From NCBI RefSeq assembly GCF_022347725.1, contig NZ_JAKRGB010000004.1, positions 1-64,000 on the forward strand: a DNA stretch of 64,000 nucleotides, in the 5' to 3' direction. A model generated the notes under the pieces. It saw only the letters and a program-made list of their open reading frames with translations, was not told where the DNA came from and searched no databases. Shown here piece by piece: positions 18,161 to 26,605 of the stretch; within the stretch, counting starts at the first letter, position 1, and every line of letters starts with the position of its first letter. The translations under genes were made by a program, and so were the position numbers. The DNA is from Ruegeria sp. Ofav3-42. GTDB taxonomy: Bacteria; Pseudomonadota; Alphaproteobacteria; Rhodobacterales; Rhodobacteraceae.

Positions 18161-18624
18161 TCCGGCACACCCTTGATGGCCATCATCTTGTTTTTGTAGC
18201 GTTTATCGGCAGTGACATCCATTCCGAACCATACCGGCGGTGTGTAATCCCGCGCCTCGGATTCCGAGGTGAATTCGACCTCGACCAATTGCAGCGGTGC
18301 AAGGTCCCCCAGAAAGATATCCAGTTCAAAAACCCGTCCGTCGGGCAACTGCCCGGTGTAGCGCTCTTTTTCCACCCGGCGACCTTCGGTCTCGGGCCAG
18401 AAGGTGTTGAACTGGTCAGCGGTGATTTCGGCCTCACGTTCGACACGCACCATCGTGCCGCCCCCCTTGAGGGTCAGAAAGTGTTTATCATCCTTCTGCC
18501 GCAGGCGCAGTTCCGTGGAATCGTCCGGTGCCGTCAGATAACCCTGACGGACCACCGCCTTTTTCGTAGCGCTCAGGTCCGGCAGATCGGCCACCAGAAA
18601 TTTACGTTCAATTTCGGTGCTCAT
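18157..18624 (-). CDS. CYTH-domain protein (triphosphate tunnel family)
   Basis: 155 residues. It opens with EIERK (E4, E6, K8), the ExExK signature of the CYTH superfamily, whose members hold triphosphate chains in a beta-barrel tunnel and often hydrolyse tripolyphosphate or NTPs. More tunnel residues are visible: ELRLRQKDDKHFLTLKGGG, RVEREAEI, and KERY followed by ELDIFLG. Last gene of the four-gene minus-strand operon. Its ATG overlaps the ParA stop (ATGA). The context of a CHAD protein in the same operon points to polyphosphate or tripolyphosphate as substrate. Adenylate cyclase activity is possible for the superfamily but unlikely in this short bacterial form. Confidence 0.9.
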   Translation of the reverse strand: MSTEIERKFLVADLPDLSATKKAVVRQGYLTAPDDSTELRLRQKDDKHFLTLKGGGTMVRVEREAEITADQFNTFWPETEGRRVEKERYTGQLPDGRVFELDIFLGDLAPLQLVEVEFTSESEARDYTPPVWFGMDVTADKRYKNKMMAIKGVPD

Positions 18625-19376
18625 TGGCTTGAAACAACTCCGTTTTCTATCTCGTCATACAGCGCCTGATAAGCCGCGCTGGCAGCGCTGCGCGGCGCAA
18701 AAACACTAACCGGTGCGCGATTTTGCCCCATGCGTTCGACATCTGCCGCGAAAGGGATCGAACTGTGCAGGAAACGCTTGCGATACAGTTTTTGCATCTC
18801 GTCCATCGTTTCCAGATGCAGGGTCTTTCGGCGCTGCACCATGGAAAAGAACGCCTTCAGCTTTCTCTTCGGCAGCTTCTTAGTGTCGAAAAAGCTGACA
18901 AGCTGGTCGAATGTACGTTCCGATAAGGTCGTCGGGATGACCGGGACAACGATCTGATCAGCCGCTTTGAAGATGTTTTCGGACAGGGTCGAAAAGTTCG
19001 GTGGGCAGTCCAGAATGATCACGTCGTAGTCACTGCCTGCCGAAACCAAAGCCTTTTTCAGTCTCGAGCGCTTGTTCCGCATCCTCGACAAAAACACGTC
19101 GAAATCCCGGAAGGTCATGTTGGCGGGCAGCACGTCCAGCCCTTCGAAATCACTGGCGCGGATTGATGCCGTAAACCGTTCAACATCTTCGAAGAACCGG
19201 GCATCCGTCAGCTTTTTCGACGGCTTGACCCGAAAGTAAAAGCCAGCCGCCCCCTGCGCGTCCAGATCGCATAACAAAACCGTCTGCCCCGCCATGGCGT
19301 AGGCATAAGCAAGATTAACCGAGGTTGCGGTTTTACCAACACCGCCCTTGTTGCTGTAGCAGGCAATGATCTTCAA
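18621..19376 (-). CDS. ParA/MinD-family positioning ATPase
   Basis: 251 residues. The deviant Walker A KGGVGKT is at 10-16, with signature lysine K10. CDLDAQG (36-42) is the switch-type A' motif and VIILDCPPNFS is the Walker B region. The C-terminal half contains MVQRRKTLH and a basic helix, which could provide non-specific DNA binding. There is no N-terminal DNA-binding extension, so it resembles small cargo-positioning ParAs rather than large plasmid ParAs or the chromosomal ParA that pairs with ParB (no parB or parS here). It sits between the CHAD gene (3-base gap) and the CYTH gene (4-base overlap). Inference: it positions or partitions the structure bound by the CHAD protein. Confidence 0.9.
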   Translation of the reverse strand: MKIIACYSNKGGVGKTATSVNLAYAYAMAGQTVLLCDLDAQGAAGFYFRVKPSKKLTDARFFEDVERFTASIRASDFEGLDVLPANMTFRDFDVFLSRMRNKRSRLKKALVSAGSDYDVIILDCPPNFSTLSENIFKAADQIVVPVIPTTLSERTFDQLVSFFDTKKLPKRKLKAFFSMVQRRKTLHLETMDEMQKLYRKRFLHSSIPFAADVERMGQNRAPVSVFAPRSAASAAYQALYDEIENGVVSSQ

Positions 19377-19379
19377 TCC

Positions 19380-20894
19380 TCAGCCCTCCTTCTTATGAAA
19401 CAAACTACGGAACAGATGCCGGATTTCCGGGCTATCGAAATGCTGGAAATTTGCGACCACCCGGTCGCGCTCGGTCCTTTGGCGTTGATTCAGAACTGCA
19501 ATCAGCCCCCCAACCGACATGGCAATCTGTGCATTGGCACGGCCTTGGTTGTTGCTTTGCTGTGCAACAAAACGCAAAAGCGCCTCTTGCTGAACTGAGA
19601 AATCGTTGAACAGCCCCAGGTTATCCTGCAGCTTTTTCAAAGGCTTGATAATCGTCTTGAAAGCTTTCGCATTGAACAGTGGTGCAAAGAACTCCATCAG
19701 ATACCGCAGCTTTTTGCAGTCGATGCGCAATTCATGCACGTCGTCATCTGGTGTATCCGGAGTAATCCGCCGCGCCAGTTTGCAGACTTTACGATAGCGT
19801 TTCCAGATCAGGGCACATGCATACTCATATGCGGCTCGATCCGCATTTTCGCCCGGTTGCAGGTTGCCATGATCAGAAAAAAGCGCGGCCAGATCATTCA
19901 TCTGTTGATCGTAAGACGCAGTACGAAAGCGCCGGGACAGACTGCTGAGCGCCTGCGCGCGCTCTTTTTCGAACTGCGCAAACATGGCCTTGGCGCCCTC
20001 GTGAAGGTTGGGCGGGATCAGATCAAAGTAATCGTCCTTCTCAAGCAGATAGACATCCAGATCCCGAACCCGGCCGGTAGGGGCCATAAGGTCGGAAAAT
20101 TCGCGCTTCAAAGCGGTGGTTTGGTCTGGCGAGAACACCCCTTTGAATAAGCTGATCACCGAACGCACACGACGCAGCGAGACGCGGTAATCGTGCAAAA
20201 ACTCGGTATCGATATCCGCGAGCACGCCCGCCTCATTCTGGCGGGCGACTGCAAGATAGGTACGGATGATATCGGTGGCTACCTCGATCGACGGCTCTTG
20301 CGTACCAATACTGATTTGAGGTTTGGCTTTGTACACAACCAAATTCGGAAACAATGCCTGGAACAAAGGTTCGGTTCCGGTCGCCCCCGCCGCCATCTCA
20401 TCAAACTTGCCGCAAACGGCCTGAAATGAGCGGTCGTAACCCCGCATGGGCTGCACGGCCACAAGTGACACCTGCCCGTAATCCGAGGACAACGTCATCA
20501 TGGAACCGCGCACCTGAGTTTTCTGCAGATCATCGAGAATGGCAAACGAGCGGTTCTCAAGTTGCCCTGCCCCCATGCTCATCAGCGCACGAAGTTTTGG
20601 AAATCCTGCAAGACCATCGCGTACCGGCCCTTTGGGTAAGTCCTGCGCAAACTTGCCCTTGCCTTTGCATCGCTGGGTTACGGGTTCACCCGCGTGCAAC
20701 AAGCGCAATGTTCCTCCGGATTCGATCAGAACTTTGCCCGACGCCCTGAGAGATTGGTCATGGCAGTCGAGGATCTCAAAGCCCTGTGCCGGCTTTGCGT
20801 CTTCAAACCGAGGATCCAGCCCTTTCAAACCGCCAGAAAACCAGGCTTCGTCAAACGCACCGGGGATTACAAAGAAGCACTCGACCAGAGCCAT
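19380..20894 (-). CDS. CHAD-domain protein with a CYTH-like N-terminal half
   Basis: 504 residues. The C-terminal CHAD domain shows both conserved histidine helices: H234 with R237, R241, R242 and R244 (FLHDYRVSLRRVRS), and H387 with R390, K394, K395 and R397 (VHELRIDCKKLRY). These basic surfaces bind polyphosphate in studied CHAD proteins. Residues about 1-165 look like a degenerate CYTH barrel (DCHDQSLRASGKVLIESGGTL, then ENRSFAIL and VSLVAVQPM), but the ExExK start is missing, so it is probably not catalytic. The start overlaps the RHH stop by one base (TGATG), and ParA follows after three bases. The CYTH-like call on the N-terminus is less certain than CHAD. Confidence 0.9.
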   Translation of the reverse strand: MALVECFFVIPGAFDEAWFSGGLKGLDPRFEDAKPAQGFEILDCHDQSLRASGKVLIESGGTLRLLHAGEPVTQRCKGKGKFAQDLPKGPVRDGLAGFPKLRALMSMGAGQLENRSFAILDDLQKTQVRGSMMTLSSDYGQVSLVAVQPMRGYDRSFQAVCGKFDEMAAGATGTEPLFQALFPNLVVYKAKPQISIGTQEPSIEVATDIIRTYLAVARQNEAGVLADIDTEFLHDYRVSLRRVRSVISLFKGVFSPDQTTALKREFSDLMAPTGRVRDLDVYLLEKDDYFDLIPPNLHEGAKAMFAQFEKERAQALSSLSRRFRTASYDQQMNDLAALFSDHGNLQPGENADRAAYEYACALIWKRYRKVCKLARRITPDTPDDDVHELRIDCKKLRYLMEFFAPLFNAKAFKTIIKPLKKLQDNLGLFNDFSVQQEALLRFVAQQSNNQGRANAQIAMSVGGLIAVLNQRQRTERDRVVANFQHFDSPEIRHLFRSLFHKKEG

Positions 20895-21079
20895 CAGGAC
20901 CGTCCTTTTCGCGGCATGTCCAAATAGTCGTTCACAAGTGTTTCCACGATCTTCTGGACACTGGTCCCCTCTTCGATCGCGCGAATTTTCAAGGCCTTCA
21001 GTGTTTTCCCATCCAGCCTTAATGAGGTATTCTTTTTGTCCTTAACGGTCTTTTTTGGGGTTTCCTTGTTCTTCGGCAT
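20894..21079 (-). CDS. Small ribbon-helix-helix protein with lysine-rich tail
   Basis: 61 residues from MPKNKETPKK. GAGG lies about six bases upstream; an in-frame ATG four codons earlier overlaps the operator and lacks a site. Residues 1-18 are almost all Lys, Thr and polar residues, a flexible basic tail. Residues 20-55 (SLRLDGKTLKALKIRAIEEG) fit one ribbon-helix-helix unit as in CopG, Arc or ParG. ParG-type proteins use such tails to stimulate ParA-family ATPases and use the RHH fold to repress their own operon. It is first in the RHH-CHAD-ParA-CYTH operon, and its predicted operator is 12 bases away. An antitoxin is the alternative, but no toxin gene is adjacent. Confidence 0.8.
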   Translation of the reverse strand: MPKNKETPKKTVKDKKNTSLRLDGKTLKALKIRAIEEGTSVQKIVETLVNDYLDMPRKGRS

Positions 21080-21090
21080 GGACGACCTCA

Positions 21091-21114
21091 TGACAGCATG
21101 ACGTCATGTGGTCA
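21091..21114. promoter_or_regulatory. Symmetric operator of four TGAC half-sites
   Basis: The sequence is arranged TGAC-N4-TGAC followed directly by GTCA-N4-GTCA. The inner 12 bases, CATGACGTCATG (21097-21108), are a perfect palindrome. Short repeated half-sites in mirror order are typical of ribbon-helix-helix repressors that bind as paired dimers. It lies 12-35 bases upstream of the RHH start, in the gap shared with the divergent tfoX-like gene. Autoregulation is inferred. Confidence 0.65.
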
Positions 21115-21229
21115 CATTCCGGAAATTGGATCAATTTATATTTCCACTTACCATACGTAAGACACGATTTGCACAGAGCGCGCGAAACAACCAAATGACT
21201 CTGTCGGGCCATCCGGCTAAGACAAGGGC

Positions 21230-21577
21230 ATGTCTGACCCCGTCTCATCAATCCGCAACCTCGGCCCGGCCTTCGAACAGTCTTGCGGGCGTGCGGACAT
21301 ACACTCGGCGCAGCAATTGCGCGAGCTTGGTGCAGACGAGGCCTACGCGCGTCTGTTGCAGGCAGGCACGCGTCCACATTTCATCGGATACTATGTGTTG
21401 GTGATGGGGCTGCAGGGTCGTCCGTGGAACGACTGCAAGGGCGAGGAAAAGAAAGCCCTGCGTCAGAGATTCGACGCGATCAAAGCCAGCGTGAGCACAG
21501 CGCCGGAAAATCTGATGATATCGGAACTGGACGCGATAGGTGTGCGGATCGCGCCGAAAGACCTCAAACAGGTCTGA
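21230..21577 (+). CDS. TfoX C-terminal domain protein
   Basis: 115 residues. IRNLGPAFEQSCGRADIHSA, then LRELGADEAYARLL and LVMGLQGRPW match the TfoX/Sxy C-terminal domain. That domain has a helix-hairpin-helix-like fold and in gamma-proteobacteria is fused to an N-terminal domain in competence regulators. Here it stands alone, without the N-terminal domain, and no competence genes are nearby, so a competence role should not be assumed. Transcribed away from the RHH operon and convergent with ndk. Confidence 0.85.
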   Translation: MSDPVSSIRNLGPAFEQSCGRADIHSAQQLRELGADEAYARLLQAGTRPHFIGYYVLVMGLQGRPWNDCKGEEKKALRQRFDAIKASVSTAPENLMISELDAIGVRIAPKDLKQV

Positions 21578-21582
21578 CAACG

Positions 21583-21611
21583 AAAAAGGCCGCACCCGGA
21601 TGGATGCGGCC
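21583..21611 (-). terminator. Terminator of ndk (minus strand)
   Basis: GGCCGCA (21588-21594) pairs with TGCGGCC (21605-21611) around a 10-base loop. AAAAA at 21583-21587 gives a T tract on the minus strand. It lies 22 bases beyond the ndk stop and may also slow plus-strand reading after the tfoX-like gene. Confidence 0.8.
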
Positions 21612-21633
21612 CTGATCTTTGACTGGCGACAGA

Positions 21634-22056
21634 TTAGCCGACCAGTTCGATGCCCGAGAAGAAGTAGGCGATCTCAACAGCAGCGGTTTCAGGTGCGTCC
21701 GAACCGTGGACCGAGTTTTCGCCAACCGATTCAGCGAACTCGGCGCGGATGGTGCCGGGTGCTGCGTCTGCGGGGTTGGTTGCGCCCATGACTTCACGGT
21801 TCTTTGCAATGGCGCCTTCGCCTTCCAGAACCTGAACGACGACCGGAGCCGACGACATGAATTCGCACAGTTCGTCATAGAACGGACGCTCGGCGTGCAC
21901 GTCATAGAACTTGCCAGCCTGAGCTTTTGTCATGTGGATGCGCTTTTGCGCAACGATGCGCAGGCCGGCGTCTTCGAACTTGGCGTTGATCTTGCCAGTC
22001 AGGTTGCGGCGGGTTGCATCGGGTTTGATGATCGAAAATGTGCGTTCCAGTGCCAT
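21634..22056 (-). CDS. ndk: Nucleoside diphosphate kinase
   Basis: 140 residues, the standard length. It moves the gamma phosphate between nucleoside di- and triphosphates through a phosphohistidine. The active-site motif [10 protein letters not shown] contains catalytic H117. The N-terminal [11 protein letters not shown] and the RNLTG/IRAEF motifs fit fully. AGGAG lies about eight bases before the ATG. Monocistronic with its own terminator. High certainty. Confidence 0.98.
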   Translation of the reverse strand: MALERTFSIIKPDATRRNLTGKINAKFEDAGLRIVAQKRIHMTKAQAGKFYDVHAERPFYDELCEFMSSAPVVVQVLEGEGAIAKNREVMGATNPADAAPGTIRAEFAESVGENSVHGSDAPETAAVEIAYFFSGIELVG

Positions 22057-22170
22057 GTCGGCCTCTCCTTACTATATGGCGCGGGGCCCGCGCCGAAATC
22101 CATCGCGCGCCGCCTAACACGGTATGTGCCTCATGAAAAGTGGAATGATTGCGCCTGCGGTTTTTGGCGG

Positions 22171-23373
22171 TCAGATTGTGTCCGGCAAGGGCTCCAACGC
22201 GTCGACCCGGCGGACGTAAAGCACGGCGAGCAGGCCGATAAAGCTGCTGGCAAACATCATCCCCAGCACCAGGTACGGCCCGTTTTCGGGCGTGACGAAA
22301 GCGCCCGTCATTGATGTCAGCACCGCCCCCAGCGCCACGATCATGGCCCCGGATAGCCCCGCCGCGCTGCCAGCCAGCTTTGGGCGCACCGACATCACTC
22401 CAGCCGAGGCATTGGCGTTCGTCAGGCCATTGCCGAACCCCACGAAAACAGCAGAGCCTAAGAACACCCAGACTGACCCCTGATCCGCCAAAAATAAGAG
22501 TAAACCACAAAGTGGGCCAACCGAGGCAATAACCCGGCCGATCAGGATCATGGTCGTCAACTGCGTTCTGGCCGCAATGCGTCCGGTGATGAAATTTCCC
22601 ACCATGAATCCACCGGTGATGATGCCGATCCCAAGGCCCAGCATGGCCGGACTCAGATCGAACCAAACGGCGGCTACAAGGGGCGCACCAGTGATGAAGC
22701 TAAAGAACGCACCGATTGAGAAAGCGGCGCACAGCGCATAGCCCCAAAACCGGCGTGCGCGAAAAAGGTGCGGGTATTCCTTCAATTGGGCCGAGAACGT
22801 TGCAGACCGGTTCGTATTCGTCTCGGCCATATCCGCCCACAACAATAGCAGCATTCCGGCACCAAGGGTGGAGTACAATACGAACCCGGCCCGCCAGCCA
22901 AACAGCATATCCAGTGCCCCGCCCAGCATCGGCCCAAGCATTGGCGCCAAAGCCATCGCCATGGCGACATAGCCGAGTTTGCTGGCGGCTTCGTTCGGGG
23001 TGTACAGATCTCGGATCGACGCGCTGGACAGCACAGGGCCCGCTACGACAGCCGCTTGCAAAAGGCGGAAGCCAAGGAACACCCAGATCGACTCTGCCAG
23101 CACACAGCCTAAAGAGGCGAAGGCGAATATACCCATGGAAATCAGCAGGATCGGGCGGCGACCAAAACGGTCCGACAATGGTCCCATGATCAATTGCAGT
23201 ACGGCAGACACAGCCAGATAGCCCGCAACCGACAGGTTGATCAGGGCGTAATCAACCTGAAAGTCGTCTCCCATCCGCGCCAGCGATGGCAGGAACATAT
23301 TCAGGGACAGCACCGACAAAGCGGTCGCGAAAATCAACGTGATCAATGTGGGGGGCGTCTGGGCCGCGCGCAT
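22171..23373 (-). CDS. Bcr/CflA-type MFS drug efflux transporter
   Basis: About 400 residues from MRAAQTPPTL. The open frame extends upstream only to a TTG codon and into the divergent promoter gap, so the ATG at 23373 is preferred, though its ribosome site is weak. Twelve hydrophobic segments are visible. The loop GPLSDRFGRRP after helix 2 and RLLQAAVVAGPVL in helix 4 fit the 12-helix DHA1 family to which Bcr (bicyclomycin) and CflA belong. The substrate is unknown. Divergent from the ABC-F gene, with about 105 bases between. Confidence 0.85.
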   Translation of the reverse strand: MRAAQTPPTLITLIFATALSVLSLNMFLPSLARMGDDFQVDYALINLSVAGYLAVSAVLQLIMGPLSDRFGRRPILLISMGIFAFASLGCVLAESIWVFLGFRLLQAAVVAGPVLSSASIRDLYTPNEAASKLGYVAMAMALAPMLGPMLGGALDMLFGWRAGFVLYSTLGAGMLLLLWADMAETNTNRSATFSAQLKEYPHLFRARRFWGYALCAAFSIGAFFSFITGAPLVAAVWFDLSPAMLGLGIGIITGGFMVGNFITGRIAARTQLTTMILIGRVIASVGPLCGLLLFLADQGSVWVFLGSAVFVGFGNGLTNANASAGVMSVRPKLAGSAAGLSGAMIVALGAVLTSMTGAFVTPENGPYLVLGMMFASSFIGLLAVLYVRRVDALEPLPDTI

Positions 23374-23479
23374 GATGAAACCGTAAAGAAATCCAACCGG
23401 ACCAGCGCTAACACATTGCTTCGATATTGAACATGCCAAGCCGCTGGCGGTGGCAACACTGCTCTGCTAAGAGCGCATC

Positions 23480-25333
23480 ATGCTACGGATCGAAGACATA
23501 ACCTACGCGGTCGAAGGCCGCCCCCTGTTCGACGGGGCCAGTGCGACAATTCCCGACGGCCACAAGGTTGGTCTTGTGGGCCGGAACGGCACAGGGAAGA
23601 CGACCCTGTTCCGGCTGATCCGGGGGGAACTGGCCCTGGAATCGGGAAATATCGTGCTGCCGAAACGCGCGCGGATTGGTGGCGTTGCGCAGGAGGTGCC
23701 CTCGTCGGATGTCTCTCTGATTAATACGGTACTGGCAGCCGATGTTGAGCGCAGTGCCCTGATGGCCGAAGCCGAAAGCGCAACGGATCCGGCACGCATC
23801 GCCGAGATACAGACCCGTCTAGCAGATATCGATGCCTGGTCGGCCGAGGCCCGCGCGGCCTCGATCCTCAAGGGTCTGGGATTTGACGACGAGGACCAGC
23901 TGCGCCCCTGTTCCGATTTCTCGGGCGGATGGCGGATGCGTGTGGCGCTGGCGGCGGTGTTGTTTTCACAGCCCGATCTGCTGCTTTTGGACGAACCGAC
24001 CAACTATCTGGACCTTGAAGGCGCGCTGTGGCTGGAAAGCTATCTGGCGAAGTATCCGCATACCGTCATCATCATCAGCCACGACCGGGGGTTGCTGAAC
24101 AGGGCGGTCGGCTCGATCCTGCATCTGGAAGACCGCAAGCTGACCTACTACGCGGTTCCCTACGACAAGTTCGCGGAACGCCGCGCCGAACGTCTGGCAC
24201 AGGCTGAATCCGAGAACGCCAAGGCCAAGGCCCGCATCGCTCATCTGCAAAGTTTCGTCGACCGCTTCCGCTACAAGGCGTCCAAGGCGGTTCAGGCGCA
24301 GTCTCGCCTAAAGATGATCGAGCGCATCCAATTAGTCTCGACCCCACAAGAGGCCGCCTTGCGCGCGTTTTCCTTCCCTGAACCGGAAGAACTGTCTCCC
24401 CCGATCATCCAGATCGAAGGCGGTGTGACCGGCTATGGCGAGACCGAAGTGCTGCGCCGACTGAACCTGCGTATTGATCAGGATGATCGGATCGCGCTGC
24501 TAGGGAAGAACGGTCAGGGCAAATCGACCTTATCCAAGCTGCTGTCCGACCGCCTGCCCCTAATGGCAGGCAAGATGACGCGCAGCAACCGGTTGCGCAT
24601 CGGTTACTTCGCGCAGCATCAGGTGGATGAGCTGCATGTGGACGAGACACCGCTGGATCACTTGCGCCGCCTGCGCCCGGACGAAGCGCCGGGAAAATGG
24701 CGTTCGCGTCTGGCTGGGTTTGGTTTGAGCGCAGATCAGGCGGAAACACTGGTTGGCCGACTGTCGGGTGGTCAGAAGGCGCGCCTGTCTTTGCTGATCG
24801 CCACAATCGACGCGCCGCATATGCTGATCCTCGACGAACCGACCAACCACCTGGATATCGAAAGCCGCGAGGCGCTGGTCGAAGCGCTGACCGCCTATTC
24901 CGGCGCCGTTGTGCTGGTCAGCCATGATATGCACTTGCTCTCGCTGGTTGCGGATCGGCTATGGCTGGTCTCGGGCGGAACGGTGAAGCAGTATGACGGA
25001 GACCTTGAGGCCTATCGTGCCATGCTGCTGGCACGCGACAAACCGGTGAAAGAAAAGCCGCAGGCCGCAAAACCCAAACGTCCCTCGCGTGAGGCGGTGC
25101 TGGCGCTGCGTGCCGATCTGCGCAAATGCGAAGACCGGATCGAGAAACTGACGGATATGCACGACAAACTCTCGGCCAAACTGGCGGATCCAGCCCTGTA
25201 CGAGGATGACAAGATCAACGATCTTGAGGCGTGGAACCGTAAGTTTGCTGAGGTCGTCGAAGCCATGCAAAAGGCGGAAACCCTGTGGGTCGCTGCCGCT
25301 GAACGCCTTGAAAACGCCGAGAACGCCGCATGA
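23480..25333 (+). CDS. ABC-F family ATPase
   Basis: 617 residues with two ABC cassettes and no membrane segment. The first has Walker A GRNGTGKTT (34-42) and signature SGGWRMRVALA. The second has GKNGQGKST and SGGQKARLSLL, each with LDEPTN. The ABC-F linker sits near residues 225-300, and a coiled-coil C-terminus (about 540-615) follows. ABC-F proteins act on ribosomes: Uup/YheS-like members resolve stalled or abnormal states and others give antibiotic resistance. This one is most like the YheS/Uup group by its length and C-terminal coil, but subgroup assignment by eye is weak. Its stop overlaps the marC start. Confidence 0.92.
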   Translation: MLRIEDITYAVEGRPLFDGASATIPDGHKVGLVGRNGTGKTTLFRLIRGELALESGNIVLPKRARIGGVAQEVPSSDVSLINTVLAADVERSALMAEAESATDPARIAEIQTRLADIDAWSAEARAASILKGLGFDDEDQLRPCSDFSGGWRMRVALAAVLFSQPDLLLLDEPTNYLDLEGALWLESYLAKYPHTVIIISHDRGLLNRAVGSILHLEDRKLTYYAVPYDKFAERRAERLAQAESENAKAKARIAHLQSFVDRFRYKASKAVQAQSRLKMIERIQLVSTPQEAALRAFSFPEPEELSPPIIQIEGGVTGYGETEVLRRLNLRIDQDDRIALLGKNGQGKSTLSKLLSDRLPLMAGKMTRSNRLRIGYFAQHQVDELHVDETPLDHLRRLRPDEAPGKWRSRLAGFGLSADQAETLVGRLSGGQKARLSLLIATIDAPHMLILDEPTNHLDIESREALVEALTAYSGAVVLVSHDMHLLSLVADRLWLVSGGTVKQYDGDLEAYRAMLLARDKPVKEKPQAAKPKRPSREAVLALRADLRKCEDRIEKLTDMHDKLSAKLADPALYEDDKINDLEAWNRKFAEVVEAMQKAETLWVAAAERLENAENAA

Positions 25334-25953
25334 TGGACCTGGCCTTTTTCATCACCGCCTTCACCACGCTGTTCGTGGTGATCGACCCCTTTGGCACGAC
25401 CCCGATCTTCGTGGCGCTGACACAGGGCATGGACTCCCGCGCCCGCCGTAAGGTGGCTTTACGTACCTGCGCGACGGCCTCGGGAATCCTGATCGCCTTT
25501 GCCGCCTTCGGCGAGGCGGTTCTGGGCTTTGTCGGCATCTCGATGGAGGCGTTCAAGGTCGCTGGTGGCGCGTTGCTGTTCCTGACCGCGTTGGACATGT
25601 TGTTCGAACGCCGCACCAAACGCCGCGAAGACCGGGTCGAAGAAGAAGAGGAACACCCGGACCCATCCGTGTTCCCTCTGGCCATTCCACTGGTCGCCGG
25701 ACCGGGATCGATTGCGACGATCATCCTGCTGGCCGGTCAGCATCCCGGCATTCTCGGCATTGCCGAAGCCTGCATCGTCATGCTGGCGGTCATGGCCGTG
25801 GTTTTGACGTTTTTCCTGTCAGGCGGCCTGATTGCGCGCATGCTGGGCAAAACCGGGTTGAACGTGCTGACGCGGCTGTTGGGCATGTTGCTGGCGGCGC
25901 TATCGGTCCAGTTCATTCTGGATGGTCTGAAGGCCTTTGGATTTGCGTCATAA
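25330..25953 (+). CDS. MarC-family (UPF0056) integral membrane protein
   Basis: 207 residues with six hydrophobic segments. Early FVVIDPFGTTPIFVALTQGM and later PLAIPLVAGPGSIATII are the paired MarC/SNARE-like repeats. Despite its name, E. coli MarC is not part of multiple antibiotic resistance, and the transported substrate of the family is unknown. The start ATG overlaps the ABC-F stop by four bases (ATGA), so translation is coupled. Confidence 0.92.
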   Translation: MMDLAFFITAFTTLFVVIDPFGTTPIFVALTQGMDSRARRKVALRTCATASGILIAFAAFGEAVLGFVGISMEAFKVAGGALLFLTALDMLFERRTKRREDRVEEEEEHPDPSVFPLAIPLVAGPGSIATIILLAGQHPGILGIAEACIVMLAVMAVVLTFFLSGGLIARMLGKTGLNVLTRLLGMLLAALSVQFILDGLKAFGFAS

Positions 25954-25994
25954 ATCCCCATATACCTTTCAGGTGAATTGGTTAGGGTAACGGT

Positions 25995-26576
25995 ATGGAC
26001 GGCGACAGCATTGCACGTTTGGCGTATCTGGGATTGCTCGGCGCGGCCGTTGCGGCATGGTTTTTTTCGCAAAATCGCCAAACGCTGAATAAGACATTGC
26101 AACAGGTCGTTGCCTGGGTGCTGATTTTTATCGGCGTCATCGCTGTTGTCGGCTTGTGGGAGGACATCCGCACAACCGTCAGCCCAGCCCCGCAGATGAC
26201 AGTCACCGGCCAAACGGTCGAGGTTCCGCGCGCTTATGACGGGCATTACTACCTGCCTGTTGAGGTGAATGGCGAGCCGATCACCTTCCTTGTCGACACC
26301 GGCGCAAGCCAGATTGTCCTGAGCGAACAAGACGCCGAGCGTATTGGCATCGACCCCGACCAATTGAACTATTTCGGTCGCGCCGCCACCGCGAACGGAG
26401 AAGTCCGCACAGCGCCGGTGCGCCTCGACACCCTGACCCTTGGGCCGATCACCGACCGAAACGTGTCAGCCTGGGTGAATGAGGGTGAGTTGCATCAATC
26501 GCTTCTGGGCATGGACTATCTGCATCGGTTTTCGAATATCCAGTTCGCCGATGGTCGTCTGATTTTGGCGCGTTGA
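25995..26576 (+). CDS. Retropepsin-like aspartic protease (TIGR02281 type), membrane anchored
   Basis: 193 residues. Two N-terminal hydrophobic segments (about 8-24 and 38-54) anchor a C-terminal domain with FLVDTGASQIVLS (catalytic D101), followed by ITDRNVSAWV and LLGMDYL, the second half of the single-lobed clan AA fold. Such proteins act as dimers like retroviral proteases. The alphaproteobacterial membrane-anchored type has no well-known substrate. It follows marC by about 40 bases in the same direction. Confidence 0.85.
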   Translation: MDGDSIARLAYLGLLGAAVAAWFFSQNRQTLNKTLQQVVAWVLIFIGVIAVVGLWEDIRTTVSPAPQMTVTGQTVEVPRAYDGHYYLPVEVNGEPITFLVDTGASQIVLSEQDAERIGIDPDQLNYFGRAATANGEVRTAPVRLDTLTLGPITDRNVSAWVNEGELHQSLLGMDYLHRFSNIQFADGRLILAR

Positions 26577-26605
26577 ACGGATCATCGGCCACATTCCCCG
26601 ATTGA

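Noticed and set aside
20894..21079. RHH protein as antitoxin of a toxin-antitoxin pair
   Set aside because: The coupled downstream gene is a 504-aa CHAD protein, not a small toxin, and no RelE/MazF-like frame overlaps.
18621..21091. Plasmid partition locus from ParA plus RHH protein
   Set aside because: No replication gene, no parB or iteron repeats, and housekeeping genes (ndk, metG, aroB) surround it. The CHAD and CYTH genes do not fit plasmid maintenance.
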